64,000 nucleotides of DNA from Myrica gale (lineage: Eukaryota > Streptophyta > Magnoliopsida > Fagales > Myricaceae). A model generated the notes under the pieces. It made no database searches, was not told the origin of the DNA, and saw only the letters and a program-made list of their open reading frames with translations. Location: NCBI GenBank assembly GCA_963930655.1, contig OZ005605.1:4533501-4597500 (forward strand). Reading direction: 5' to 3'. Position numbers and translations under genes: made by a program. Shown piece after piece: positions 11,701-23,038 of the stretch. Position 1 is the stretch's first letter. Every line of letters starts with the position of its first letter.

Positions 11701-12752
11701 AAGGCTACAAGAAGACAACTTCTGATCACTGTGTATTTGTTCAAAAATTCTCTGATGATGATTTTATCATTTTACTGCTTTATGTGGATGACATGTTGAT
11801 TATTGGCAGGAATGCTTTAAGGATCGACAAACTGAAGATGCAGTTGAGTAAGTCCTTTGCCATGAAGGACTTGGGACCAGCGAAGAAAATTCTTGGCATA
11901 AGAATCAGTCGTGACAGGAAAGATAAGAAGTTGTATTTGTCACAAGAGGAGTACATTGAGAAAGTGCTTCAGAGGTTTAATATGGATAACGCTAAAATGG
12001 TTAGTTCTCCTATTGCTACCCACTTCAGACTGAGCACTGAGCAATGTCCTTCTACAGATGAAGAAATGAAAGACATGACAAGAGTTCCTTACACCTCAGC
12101 AGTAGGAAGTTTGATGTATGCGATGGTTTGCACAAGACCAGATATAGCTCATGCAGTGGGTGTAGTTAGCCGATTCATGTCAAATCCGGGAAAAGAGCAT
12201 TGGAATGCTGTTAAGTGGATCATGAGATATCTTCGAGGCACTTCCAGTGTGAGACTTGGTTTTGGAATTGGACAACCATTACTAGTTGGCTACACAGATG
12301 CAGATATGGCAGGAGATGTGGATACTCGGAAGTCTACTTCGGGTTATCTGATCACTTTTGCAGGTGGGGCTATTGCTTGGCAATCAAGACTTCAGAAGTG
12401 TATTGCCCTTTCTACGACAGAGACAGAACTTATTGCAGCAACAGAAGCTGCTAAAGAGTTGCTATGGACAAAGAAGTTCATGAGAGAACTTGGTTTCAAG
12501 CAAGAAATGTATGTGTTGTTTTGTGATTGCCAGAGTGCTATTTATCTTGCTAAGAATTCCAGTTTTCATGCAAGATCGAAGCATATTGATATTCGATACC
12601 ATTGGATCAAAGATGTGTTGAATGATAAATTACTGGAACTTGAGAAAGTTCACACTGACAATAATGGTGCTGATATGTTAACAAAAGCACTACCAAGACA
12701 GAAGCTTGAAGATTGTTGTTCGATCGCCGGGATGGCGATTTCCTCCACATAG
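8785..12752 (+). pseudogene. Ty1/copia gag-pol region (Tork/Tnt1-like fossil)
   Basis: The parts follow copia order. Gag with a CCHC zinc knuckle lies at about 8785-9520. Aspartic protease with the DSGAS motif is near 9660. The GAG-pre-integrase and integrase core lie at about 10050-10700. Reverse transcriptase lies at about 11230-11960, with the YVDD motif near 11785. RNase H lies at about 12260-12650. Integrase before RT defines Ty1/copia. The RT and zinc-knuckle style resemble the Tnt1/Tork group, a lineage call from memory. It is treated as a fossil with about two breaks. Its LTRs, primer site and polypurine tract (near 12757-12768) remain recognisable. Confidence 0.92.
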
Positions 12753-12768
12753 TCGGAATGGGGAGATT

Positions 12769-13430
12769 TGTTGGGTTTATTCCTTCTATGTGAAGGAAAG
12801 CCCAATGGGGGTCTTTAATAAGGCCCAAAGCCCATTAGGGTTTTAACTTGTAACCCTAAGGATGAGTTCTTTGAAAGAAGTACAGATTAAAAGAAGAGAA
12901 AGAAAAGAAAGAGGCAGTTTTTCTCTTTCACACCCAAGTTTCATCAAAGGCTAGATCCCGCTTCGTCTGTGGTCCGATAGAGCTGAAATTTGGAGGAGAC
13001 GTTCACGACAAAAGGGGCTATCATCTGAACGGTGAAGATTAGATTTTGAGCTCAGGAACAGTGGTTCGTACGCGTGAACAGTAACCAAAATTTGTTAGTA
13101 TTTTCTCTACGTTGTTTTTCCGTTGTATTTGCCAAGATTGATATCATCTTGAAGATCTGAGTTGTAGCCTCTAGTTGTGACTAGAGAAGACTTTGTGTAC
13201 CCATTATTTGGTTTATAGTGGAGATTTGACTGGACTAGGTCCCGTGGTTTTTCTTCCTCACACCGGGGAAGTTTTCCACGTAAAAATTGCTTGTGTCGTT
13301 CTGGCTTGGTGTGATTGATTATCTTGAGATTATTTTTCAGTACATATAATTGTTGAGATTGCACTCTATTTGCTTTCATCTAGAGAGAAGAATTATTCCG
13401 CTGTTTTGTTTGTCGTTATCTCTCTCAACA
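12769..13430 (+). repeat. Ty1/copia 3' LTR, 662 bp
   Basis: It begins TGTTGGGTTTATTCC and ends CTCTCAACA. It is preceded by the purine tract AATGGGGAGATT and followed by the target duplication aatgc. Confidence 0.92.
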
Positions 13431-13435
13431 AATGC

Positions 13436-14109
13436 GTGGAGTACTCCAAGAAGCAACATGACAGGCCGATTCACTGATTCGAGAGGCGATATATAGGTAC
13501 CCCTGTTAGCCATCGATCTCTAGATCTAGATCTGAAGTCTCAATAATGCAATATATTGAGAAACCCTGCTTATTGAAGGTGACTCAACTAGCGTGGGGGA
13601 AAGTTTTCTGGGTCATGACAGATCAAACATTTGCTGAAATCCGCTACCAAACTGGTTGGTTCGGAAAAATTCAGCGTGACCGCAATTTGGATGCGCATTG
13701 CAGCATGAGAAAAAGATTCAGATTAAATCGTAAGTCCAGAAAGTATCCAGGGCAAAGCTATTATAATAGACAGTCTAGATTTGTTTTTATAAATATAAAA
13801 TACAAAAACGTGTCATCTTATATAATGAAAGAGAGCTGAATATATGTATTTCTCTCCCTTAACTTTGAAAAGGAAATCTAGGTCGCACGTTATAACAACT
13901 CTGGACTTGACCAATATTTATGAAAATTGGAGAAAATACACTTTTTACCAACGAACTCCAAAATATTTTTGTACAAAAAAACTATCTATCCCTAAAACAT
14001 TTCATGACTATCCATTTACTTTTTCCATCAAATTAGACAGGAAAAAAAGACAAATAGCATATTAACATTTAAGGAAGACGCCCATGTTTCTTGTTTTGCT
14101 GAATAAGAT
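13436..14109. other. Spacer, no gene seen
   Basis: Short open frames at 13546-14065 show no family resemblance and are AT-rich. I see nothing else. Confidence 0.5.
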
Positions 14110-14158
14110 GATAATTTTTGTAATTCACGGAGTCCAAAGTGCAAGTTACAATAAGATG
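14103..14158 (+). repeat. Tandem target unit of about 48 bp interrupted by CACTA C
   Basis: The unit starting ATAAGATGATAATTTTTG (14103-14150) begins again with ATAAGATG at 14151. That second unit is then interrupted at 14159 by CACTA and resumes at 22997-23038 with two mismatches. The element therefore landed inside the second copy of an existing tandem repeat. The 3-bp flanks atg and agg fit a CACTA target duplication with one later change. Confidence 0.7.
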
Positions 14159-15009
14159 CACTACAACAGTTTCGACTTTCAGTGGCGAAAATTTTCGTCG
14201 CTAAAAGTCATCAGCGATGAGAAAATTTCGCAGCTGATTCATCGCCGAAACGCCGTCGCTGAAAGTTGTCAGCGAAGAAATTTCATAGCCGACGCAAAAA
14301 ATCATCTTCAGCGGCGAAAATTGATTCGTCTAACTGTTAATGTGACTTTCAGTGACGAAAAAAATTCGTCACTGATGGGTTAATTTTTCGTCGCTAAAAC
14401 ATTATTTTTGTCGCTGATAGTTGCTTCTGAAAAACAAAAGTTGAACTTTTAGCGACGACAGTGTTGTCGCTAAACGTAGTTCGAACAAACTATCTTGTTC
14501 GAACAGTAGTTTTTGGGACGAATATTGTCGTCGCAATTACGTCACAATTCAGCGACGATCTTTTAATTTGTCACTGTTAATTATCTTGGTTCGAACGGTA
14601 TGGTATTGTTCGAACGATTTTGTGTTCGAACAATTGTTTTGTTGTTAGTTACATGATTTGGGTATTTCGTTAAACTAATTAGCAACGAAATAATTTCGTA
14701 GCTAAAGTAATAGCCGTTCGAACAACAGATATTGGTTCGAACGAGTTACAAGTTCGAAATGTTGTTCGAACGTGATGTCTTTTTACAGCACATCCAAATC
14801 AAATTTGATATTCTCACAATCACAAATACCAAACAAATATTTCACAAATCTCTCCACCAACACAAACTTCTAATATGTATACTTGAAAACACTGTCAAAT
14901 TACAAATGTATCAGTACACAAATGTAAGATGAAGTAAAAAATCACCAAAGTTGTACAAGTCATAATATATATGGCAAAAACAAGTGTATCTAGTTGTTCT
15001 AAGTTGAAC

Positions 15010-15175
15010 TCTAACTACGAACAAGTACAAGATCCCTTTGTATGGACACAGTAGAGGATGAGGCAGCAATAGACTTCATAGAGCGACCCAAACCTCTCAC
15101 ATAGCCGGATCTTTTTCCAAGGACTTGAGTAAAAATGTCAACATCTTTTGGTGTTTTTAACTCAATAGTTGATTA
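15010..15175 (-). pseudogene. Fragment of plant PTTA/En-Spm transposon protein
   Basis: On the minus strand the frame reads DIFTQVLGKRSGYVRGLGRS and continues to a stop near 15013. The segment VLGKRSGYVRGLG is the hallmark C-terminal motif of plant Ptta/En/Spm (Transposase_24-type) proteins. Only this tail is recognisable, so it is a remnant of the element's own gene. Confidence 0.7.
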
Positions 15176-15407
15176 GAATTGGATATCCATCATCTTCTCC
15201 TACAATCATAAAACTAAGATTATGGATTGTATTAAAATAATAGACTAATCTTTCAATAGCATGAGAAAATATCACTAGGGATTGAAGAAAATAATGGACT
15301 ATCATAACCACGTTAGGTGAGAGAAGAGATAAAGAAATGCCTTGGACAAAAAATGGTGTTGATTGAAAGAAAATAAATCAACCATGCGCGGATTCTTGGA
15401 TTCTTAC

Positions 15408-15898
15408 TTCATTTTCATCCATCAGAAGATTGGCAGTCTTGACTGTTGAGGTCCCTGTGGATTATATTATTCTGGTGCAAATAATCCATTCCTTTGGAAA
15501 TATGAATTGCCACTTTGAGTAGAGATGGAAGCTTAAATACACCCCTTTGTTTATGCAGAAAGTCATAGACACTTCCCCTTGACATAAATTCTGACAAACA
15601 TTAGAATATGGAAGACGTGTTAGGAAATTGGATAGTCAGCCAAGTCATCCTCCAGTCATAATATATGACGCACCTTTTTAAAAAAGGGATATGTGGTTTT
15701 GCGTTAGTTTCAGAAAGAGGAAGGACACACCAATTAAAATCATCAATCACGAGCTGTAGATGTAATGAATGAGAAAATGGAATATATAGCATCTAGATAT
15801 CAAATATTCTCTTGGATTTACCAGTAGCAATAATGCACAGGTTTGGAGATTGTGTACAAGCACCTATGAATTGCACAACATTCTTGTGACGGACTTTC
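15408..15898 (-). pseudogene. Captured fragment of a STY8/17/46-type protein kinase gene, two exons
   Basis: Exon a (15898-15822) follows TTTCAG, encodes [19 protein letters not shown] and ends ACTG/GTAAAT. Exon b (15590-15408) follows GTTTGTCAG, encodes [17 protein letters not shown], then [17 protein letters not shown], and ends AATGAA/GTAAG. These match the catalytic core of plant ACT-domain Ser/Thr/Tyr kinases (STY8/17/46), ending with the HRDL catalytic loop. Within the loop the frame slips, so the expected [11 protein letters not shown] is read in another frame. Retained introns and splice sites show the capture was of genomic DNA, not cDNA. N-lobe and later exons are missing, so no kinase can be made. 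Confidence 0.85.
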
Positions 15899-16744
15899 CT
15901 GAAAACTAAGAGAAGTCGTTACATGAAAACTACCTCAAAAACAGAAAGGCAAGTCAAATATCATCCACGAAAATTGAACAACACTATAAGAATATAGCAA
16001 CATCCAAAAGTTGAGGTAAATTTTTGGGTGACAAAACCGGGTTGTCACCCGGTTTGTCACCTAAAGCTCGTCATGCAATGTTTTAGGTGACGATTTTCGT
16101 GTTTTGTCACTCAAACACGTTCGGACGTGTTTTAAACCCGTCCGAACGGTTTGGTGCTATACTAACGAAATTCAAAATTGTCATGCCCAGTACAGTCCAT
16201 CCGTTCACATGAGCTGTGCGAACGATCTCTCTATACGTTCGCACAACCCATGCTAACGATTAATCGAATATGACGAAATACATTTTTTCATGCAATAAAC
16301 GTTTGCACCATTGTATATCCACGTCCGCACGGTTATATACAATAGTTCGGACGCTTTTGGGAAGACGTCCGCATCGTAGTTTCATTATGACGAAAATTTT
16401 TTGTCATCTAAAATTTCCGTGCGAATCTTTAAGTATACAGTTCGGACTCCTTTTACGTTGGAAAACGTTCGAACGTCTTGCGTTAAAGTTCGAACGGTTT
16501 CTTAGTTTAAAAACGTGTGGACGAGATTGACACCGTTCGGACTAGCGAACTTAAAGCAAAGTGTGCGGACGGATTTTTAAATATATATTTGAATTAATTT
16601 AATTAAAATTTATGAAATAAAGTACATATGAAGATATTTACTGCTCATAATATAATAAAATATCTATAAATATGAATTCGTTATTAAAAGTAAATAAAAT
16701 ACATAATGGATAACTGACAAAGTAGTAAAAATACATAAATCTAC

Positions 16745-16985
16745 CCAAATTTTCGTTTGGGTGTCGAATGAGATTGCATCTGTCTCATCTGCTACATTAG
16801 CTGCTCACGCTTCTGCTCCGCCATTAGTTGCATCCTCCGTTTTTGTTGTTCCACTAGGTTCTTTTGCAGCTCCGCCATCATCTTCTAGTGTTCTTCGTCT
16901 TTTTTCCGTTGCTGCTCCGCCATCATCTTCATCAACTCTTTGTCTTTCTTCCGTTGTTGCTCCTCCATCATTTGCAGATGAATTA
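16745..16985 (-). pseudogene. Coiled-coil tail of a CACTA protein, broken
   Basis: The minus-strand frame reads repeated EEQQRKKDKELMKMMAEQQ units and ends MQSHSTPKRKFG before a stop. The Gln/Glu/Met-rich repeat is typical of the C-terminus of plant Ptta/En-Spm proteins. Two in-frame stops interrupt it, near 16894 and 16781. Two unit repeats of about 45 bp suggest local duplication. Confidence 0.55.
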
Positions 16986-18891
16986 TATATTAAACGAATA
17001 GAGAAAAATGCAAAAATAGAAACGCACAAATTTAATTGAAACGATAAATTTACTTTAGTCCTCGGAGTAATATTCTTCAGAATCACTACGATCTTCACCA
17101 AACGATTTCGAGGAATCATCGCTTCCTTATACTTCACGTTGTTGTGGACCACTCTCATCGGTTACCTGCAGATAAGTCTCAACGTCATTTCTAGTCAACT
17201 GGATCAAGTCAAATGAGCTAAAGTCCACAAAAGCTCAATAGACTCATTCTACTGGTATGCTTCACGGTTCGACGGTCCTTCTCCATCTTCACTAGCTTTC
17301 TCTTCAATAGGTGGAATATCATACGTGTTTCTAGGGGTATAATTTTGAAAAATCTCACGTACTGCACGTAAATGACCCGACCATTGTGATCGATGCTTTA
17401 GAAATTTCGAAAGCATTTCCCCTCAGTCCCAAGATACACGCCTACAACATTGAGCCTAAACACACACCATTTAAGGTCAGTGTGTAAGCTCAATGCTGAA
17501 TGTGTATCCGAAGGATAAAAGGAGATTTGCATCGAAATTTCTAAACGCATCTGTCACAATAGCAGATACAATTACGCACATTACGCATATTGTAAACTCA
17601 AACTGTCCATAGCGTGGACAATTCAAGAATTACATCCAGTTCGTTATCCAAACTTTGTGTAATTCTTAAACGGGGTCTAAGGCTATTAAATGAATGCATG
17701 ACATTCCAACAAATACCGTTCGGACGTTAATTAACGGTCCGAACCATACACAAAGAAGTTCGGACGCATTTCTCAAAGCGTCCGAACAAACAAATAGAGT
17801 CCGGAAGGTAAATAAACCGTCCGGACTGCGATTGTCGAACAAGACATTTATTTGACGCACATATGCAATTTTCAGTCCAAAAACCATGTCAAAATCAACC
17901 CAAATCACAAACACTTCAATATAAACACATCACAACCAACCCTAAACTCCATTACTACCATTTTATAACCTAAAATTTCGAAAAACACATGCTTTCATAT
18001 ATTACAAAAAGTTTTTCATCTTAAAACAATTGAATTTAAAAAGCACTAACCTCAAATGTAATCCAACTTCAAATTCGCAAAGATATGCTCTTTTCACACA
18101 CTCTTCAATGAGATTGAACGCCCAAAATCAGCTCTCCTCTTCTCCTCGTGCTCAAATCTCTCCTTTGCTTTTTTTTTCTCCATTTTTTCCTCCACTGTCT
18201 GCGAATCTGTAACTTTCATACGTTTGAATACTGTTCGGACCGATAAAATAACGTTCGGACGCATACGTGTATAAGTTTTCGAGGGAATACATGCCGCTAA
18301 AATTTTCAAATACGTCCGAACTAATATTTACCCGTCTGAACTCCCTCTTACAGTTCAACACACAGTTTTAATAATTCTCAAAAGACAGCGTATGCTCAAT
18401 AACATTAACGTTCGGACTGTCACATACCGTCCGAACACAACCTTATATTACCCGAGACTACGTAGGAAATACCAACACCATAGCGACTGATAATAAACAA
18501 TAACTTCCGAACGGTATTAAAACGCCTCAAAATCGGTTCGGACGGTTTGTTTTATATAATACGACACCGTTCGATTTTACATTAAAGAGTCCGGATGGAT
18601 AAATTCAGGTTCAAACGTTTTTTGAGAATATGTATTTATTTTATTAATTTTTAATTAAATTTATTAACAAAATTTTAATAACGAAAGTTAGTTAATAATG
18701 TAAATAATAAATATTTTTTTTGAATAAGTGTACAGAAATTATAAACATAATATGAACAAAAACATCAAATAAAATTTATACATGTCCACAAAACATAATA
18801 TAAAATTAAATGTCCTCAAAACATAATAAAAAAAACAAACGTAATAATAAAAGTAAATAAGGAAGACTACGAATCATCCTCATCATCATCA

Positions 18892-20070
18892 TCATCCGTC
18901 AGTTTTAGGACATGACGGACGTGACGAAGGTGCTCCTCTATCAGCACCGGTTCCCACGCCCCTCAAACTCTCCTTAAGCACAACGACCTCATTCTTCCAC
19001 CCAGCGTCCATGTCGGCGACCTTCTGCTCTAAAGTTGTCAGACGACGACTGATATCACTGACCATGGTACGAGTGGGCTGCAAGACCGACTTCATCCGGT
19101 GAGATAGCTGCGTCATCATATCATCCATCCAACTCGGTTGCTGTGGCCTAAGTCCATGGGTCGAGCTCTGCCCAGGATCCCCCCTCTCCATTGTCTCTGC
19201 GGGCTGCTCCTGCCGTCTTCCTCTAGCAACCCGAGGGGCTTGCAGCGCTCGGCGTGTCTGGGCCATTGATTTGGAGAGCGTGGTCTTGTTGATCACCCCT
19301 AGTGGATGCGCCTTCGGCTTGACACCACCTTCGGGTACCAGCATGGCGTGCAGGAACTGGGTCAGAAGAATCCCGTGCAGCAATGAAGTCGTAGCATCAA
19401 TCTTCAAGGCCTCTACACGAATGGACTGGTAGATGTATGATGTTATGTCAACAGATAGCCCCCGTACAACTACCAGGTACAGGAACTCGGCCCGTCTATA
19501 GGACAGCTCTGTGGTGTGCTTCTTCGGGTTGATGGAGGAGCATAGGATCAGATGCATGATCCGCCAAAAAGGAAGCAGTTGCCCGTGTACCATATAGGCT
19601 CCGTCCAAGATCGATGTATCATCCCCCAGCATGATCCGGAATACCTTGGCCTTAATAGGCCGGCCCTCCTCGCTCATTGGCAGGTTTGGGAACGCTGCCA
19701 AATCTCTCTCGTACCCCAAGAAATTCGCCAGCTTGTCCGGTGAGAATATGACCAGAACGTTACGGATAGTGACCTTCATACTAGGCTCCTCGAGGTCCCT
19801 CGCCCGTAATATAGAGCAATAAAACTCCCGCACCATATTTTTCGACGCATAGCCGGTCCTGTGGATCAGTGGAAGTCAACCTAACCCCTCCACCACTTTT
19901 GGAAGCGTCCGACCCTCAAATGTAAGGTCGTTAAAGTCGGCCAATTTGATATCCCGCTCGACAACAATCGAGTGAGACATAATGATAGTTGTATGCTGCT
20001 CCACTGTCAAAGCTCGAGTGGAAGATTGCTCCTCATCAGCTTGGCCGCTGGTACGTGGACGCTTACTCAT
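18892..20070 (-). pseudogene. Plant transposon protein (PF20167-like), copy B, one nonsense codon
   Basis: It begins at ATG 20070 (MSKRPRTSGQ) and ends at the stop at 18892. The conserved domain spans about residues 35-270 (NMVREFYCSIL, NFLGYERDLAAFP, GQLLPFWRIMH). A basic linker follows, then a helical tail (SWMDDMMTQLSHRMK, LTTLEQKVADMD). One in-frame TGA after VVEGLG replaces the tryptophan codon TGG seen in copy A. From the next ATG the rest is a 314-aa open frame. Copy A has the Trp but carries a different stop, so each copy is broken at a different place. The protein is presumed to help transposition. Confidence 0.75.
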
Positions 20071-23038
20071 TTTTTACTGAATCTATACAAAATAACGTTC
20101 GCACGGTTAGCACAACGTCCGAACACAAAATACACCGTTTGAACTTAAATTAATACGTCCGGACGTGTAATATAAGCGTCCGGACAATGACAAAACGTCA
20201 ACGTATTAGTTTTGGATACCTGTCCCAACCCTAAAAAGATAAAAAAAAAACTATTTAAATTTAACATCAAAGGGTCCGAATTGCATTTAAAGACAGTCCG
20301 GACATTCCAACCTTAAGACGATTAAAAAACTATTTCACAATTTAACATTAAAGCGTCCGGACTTCCTTGAAAGAGAGTTCGGACATAATCAAAACGACAA
20401 TGTATACCACCGAAACACTACGACAAGAGTCCGAACGACCAAACCAAAAGTCCGGACGCCCATACAATCAGTTCGAACGTTATGTGAACGATAACCGAGT
20501 TAACTCAGCCATGGCAGCGTCTCTCCACCTCCCCACTCGCCCAAAAATTACACCAAAACACAAGCTAATGTACTTAAAACAAACCTAACACTTAATATTG
20601 TCAATGTCTACGTAAAAATCAATCAAAAAACACAATCTACTATACAAAAAATAGAATTCAAATTATATACATAAAACTATATAAAAAAACAAGTTTTCAC
20701 AACTAAAAGCTTGTTAAAAATAAGAAAAACATACCTGGATCTGATTAGATACACGAGAGATTGATATTACGTCGAGATTTGTGAAGAAAAAACTTAAGTT
20801 TTGAGAGTTTCTTTGAAGGAAAACAAACGGTGTTCGTGAAAATGACGAATTGTTCGTCTTTTTCAAAATACGTCGATCGTGTCCGGATTCTATTATAGAC
20901 GTCCGGACGGACCCTTGTACACGTGGTCCAATCATCGTACTCCGTATTAATGCCAAACTTTAAACCGTTTAAAACCGTTCGATACAATTAAAACGTCCGA
21001 ACGTGTAATTAATGTGTTCGCACGTCTAATTCGTACGTTGCAATGAATTGACGCGACGTGGAAGCGCACATTTGGCTGAATATACGGCGAATACCGTCCG
21101 GACTTCTGATACATGTGCAGACAGATACAGCCGTTTTCAACTTTCGCATAACGAAGACATGTGTATGCTATGCGACGGTTTAGTGAACGTCCAGACCGTT
21201 GCATACACGTCCCAATGGGTACCTCATTTACTTTCAGATGCAATGCATGAGTCCAGACGCGCATGTAGAAATGGTTCTAGAACTAATACAGTCCGCAGAC
21301 TATTTATTTGTCTAGACTGTATCGATGTCGCTTGTCTGAAGTGTTGCAACGTGGAAGCACACAATTCGAGAAAGATGCATTTATAATTATGCGGACCTTT
21401 TTTTGTACCGTCCGGACTTGGGTATTTTTTCCGTGGGAACGAGATTTATATCGTCCGGACTAAATTGAGTATTCATGACGATTTTTAATTTGTCACTCTA
21501 GCCTGAAGATTACTATTCGTTAGGTAATGTAAGTTCAGAAGGTGTATAAACAGAGTCCGGATGGTATTGTAAAAATTGTGACGAGTCTAATTGTCACGCA
21601 GTTACGACGATGTGGAATTTGTCACCTTTCATCGAGTCCGAACGGGTATCTTGAGAGTCTGGACGTTACTTTTTTTTGTGACGGTTTTTTTCTTCACTCA
21701 TTCACGACACGTGTATGTCGTCACACCAACAATACGTCCGAACATGGTTGTGACAGGTCCGGATGGTTTTGGAGTTCCTGAATGGTTTTGGGTGACAAAA
21801 TTAATATTTTGTCATGGAAAATTGACTTTAGGTGACAAAATTTTGTTTGACACCCAAAATTTTGTCACCTAAACCTATATTTCTTGTAGTGAAATCATGG
21901 GTTGTCTAGATTCTGGAAAAAGCATTCTATTTGTTCCGTAACCAATAGATATAATAGGGCACTAAAAGGGCAATCCTCATAAGTGAAATCGCAGTCCTTT
22001 CAGTTTGAGTGTTGGAGAGACAGAGAAAGATTAAAGGAGGCATCATTAAATCGTACATACTGCAATGGAATCATCTTTGCACTAAGGAAAAAAAGATCGT
22101 CTAACTTAGATTGGCAGCACTGTAAAAATTTCCATTCCAAGTAATAAAAACATAGAGGAAAATATCTTTGCACTAAGGAAAAAAAATAAAAAAACATGAA
22201 CTTGATCACACATAACATATTGTAAGCATAAAACTATCGTATTGTAAGCATAAAACGTAAACGAAATGTAATCTGAATCTATCGTAAACTAAACATTAAA
22301 CGTAGACGAAAATGTTAAAGAAAACTAGCACACTCGTTCGAACGGACACACTCAGTTCAAACAGGTTTAGGCGTTGCAGGCAACGAAGAGACTTTGCCTG
22401 CAATGCCTCACTCACCATCGAAATAAAATTAGACATATGTCACTCTCGTTCGAACGGACACATCTTGTTCGAACATCTTCAGGCGTCGCAGGCAACGAAC
22501 AGACGCTGCCTACGATGCTTCCCTCACCATACACCGGTCCAACCCCGTTCGAACTAATCATAACGTTCGAACAAAATTTGCCAATATTCTGCTACGACGA
22601 CATGTTGTCACAAATCTTTCTATTCAGCGACGATAAGAGATGTCATCGCAAAACCATCTCGTTCGAATGAATGGTTACGTGCGAATGAGTATTTTAATTT
22701 TGCGACGAAAATATTTCGTCCCTAAAAAATTTTAACCAACAACGACTAAATTATTTGCAACAAAATTTGTTAAGCGTAGCTGAATATCGTTCGAACGGAT
22801 TATATTAGTTCGAACGATATGTGGTGCATTATTTTATAATAGAATATTTCGTTCTATTCGTTTTATCTGTTCGAACGAGCGTTTTCGCGACGATTTTTTG
22901 TAGTCGTCGCTGAAACATTTTCGTTTATGTTACAGCGACGAAATGAGTTTCGACACTGAAGAGTTCGTCGCTGAAAGCAAAATCTGTTGTAGTGAGGATA
23001 ATATTTGTAATTCGCGGAGTCCAAAGTGCAAGTTACAA

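Larger units (their letters stand above)
7855..13430 (+). mobile_element. Chimeric LTR retroelement: TRIM-type left part joined to Ty1/copia
   Basis: The outer ends are TG (7855) and CA (13430), flanked by the perfect 5-bp duplication aatgc at 7850-7854 and 13431-13435. The left part (7855-8078) is a TRIM-like unit: a 118-bp LTR, a primer-binding site and a short internal segment ending in a purine tract. It runs straight into a copia LTR (8079-8733), a full gag-pol body, and a copia 3' LTR (12769-13430). There is no second TRIM LTR. The two copia LTRs differ at about 17 sites over about 660 bp by eye (2-3 percent), suggesting roughly a million years under the customary grass rate, an inference only. 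The body looks nearly whole, with about two breaks. Confidence 0.85.
15982..21891. mobile_element. CACTA transposon B, nested inside C
   Basis: The left end CACTATAAGAATATAG and the complement of the right end, CACTACAAGAAATATAG, agree except for one substitution and one indel. The flanking triplets are caa and aaa, close to but not an exact 3-bp duplication. Inner termini share GGTGACAAAA/GTCACC motifs. Palindromic GTCCGGAC variants crowd 16100-16570, 17700-18600 and 20090-21760. It encodes the same transposon protein as copy A (18892-20070) plus a coiled-coil remnant (16745-16985). It lacks the 1.34-kb segment of copy A. Both protein remnants are broken and no TNP2-like transposase is seen. 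Confidence 0.85.
14159..22994. mobile_element. CACTA transposon C (outer), about 2.9 kb without its insertion
   Basis: The ends are CACTACAACAGTTT at 14159 and the complement of CACTACAACAGATTTTG at 22994. The subterminal regions (14190-14780 and 22310-22980) hold repeated TTCGTCGCTGAAA-type motifs and palindromic GTTCGAACG motifs. Interior sequence includes a decayed PTTA/En-Spm protein piece (15010-15175) and captured kinase exons (15408-15898). It is interrupted by CACTA element B (15982-21891). It appears non-autonomous because no TNP2-like transposase is visible. Confidence 0.85.

Noticed and set aside
13546-14383. Three overlapping plus-strand frames of about 70-100 codons
   Set aside because: They have AT-driven composition and no homology, and the last runs into CACTA subterminal repeats.
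16761-17039. Plus-strand Ser/Ala/Pro-rich frame
   Set aside because: It is the antisense shadow of the Gln/Met-rich coiled-coil of the CACTA protein read on the minus strand.
14110-23038. Apparent 42-bp target-site duplication around CACTA C
   Set aside because: It is better explained as insertion into a pre-existing tandem repeat with a normal 3-bp duplication.
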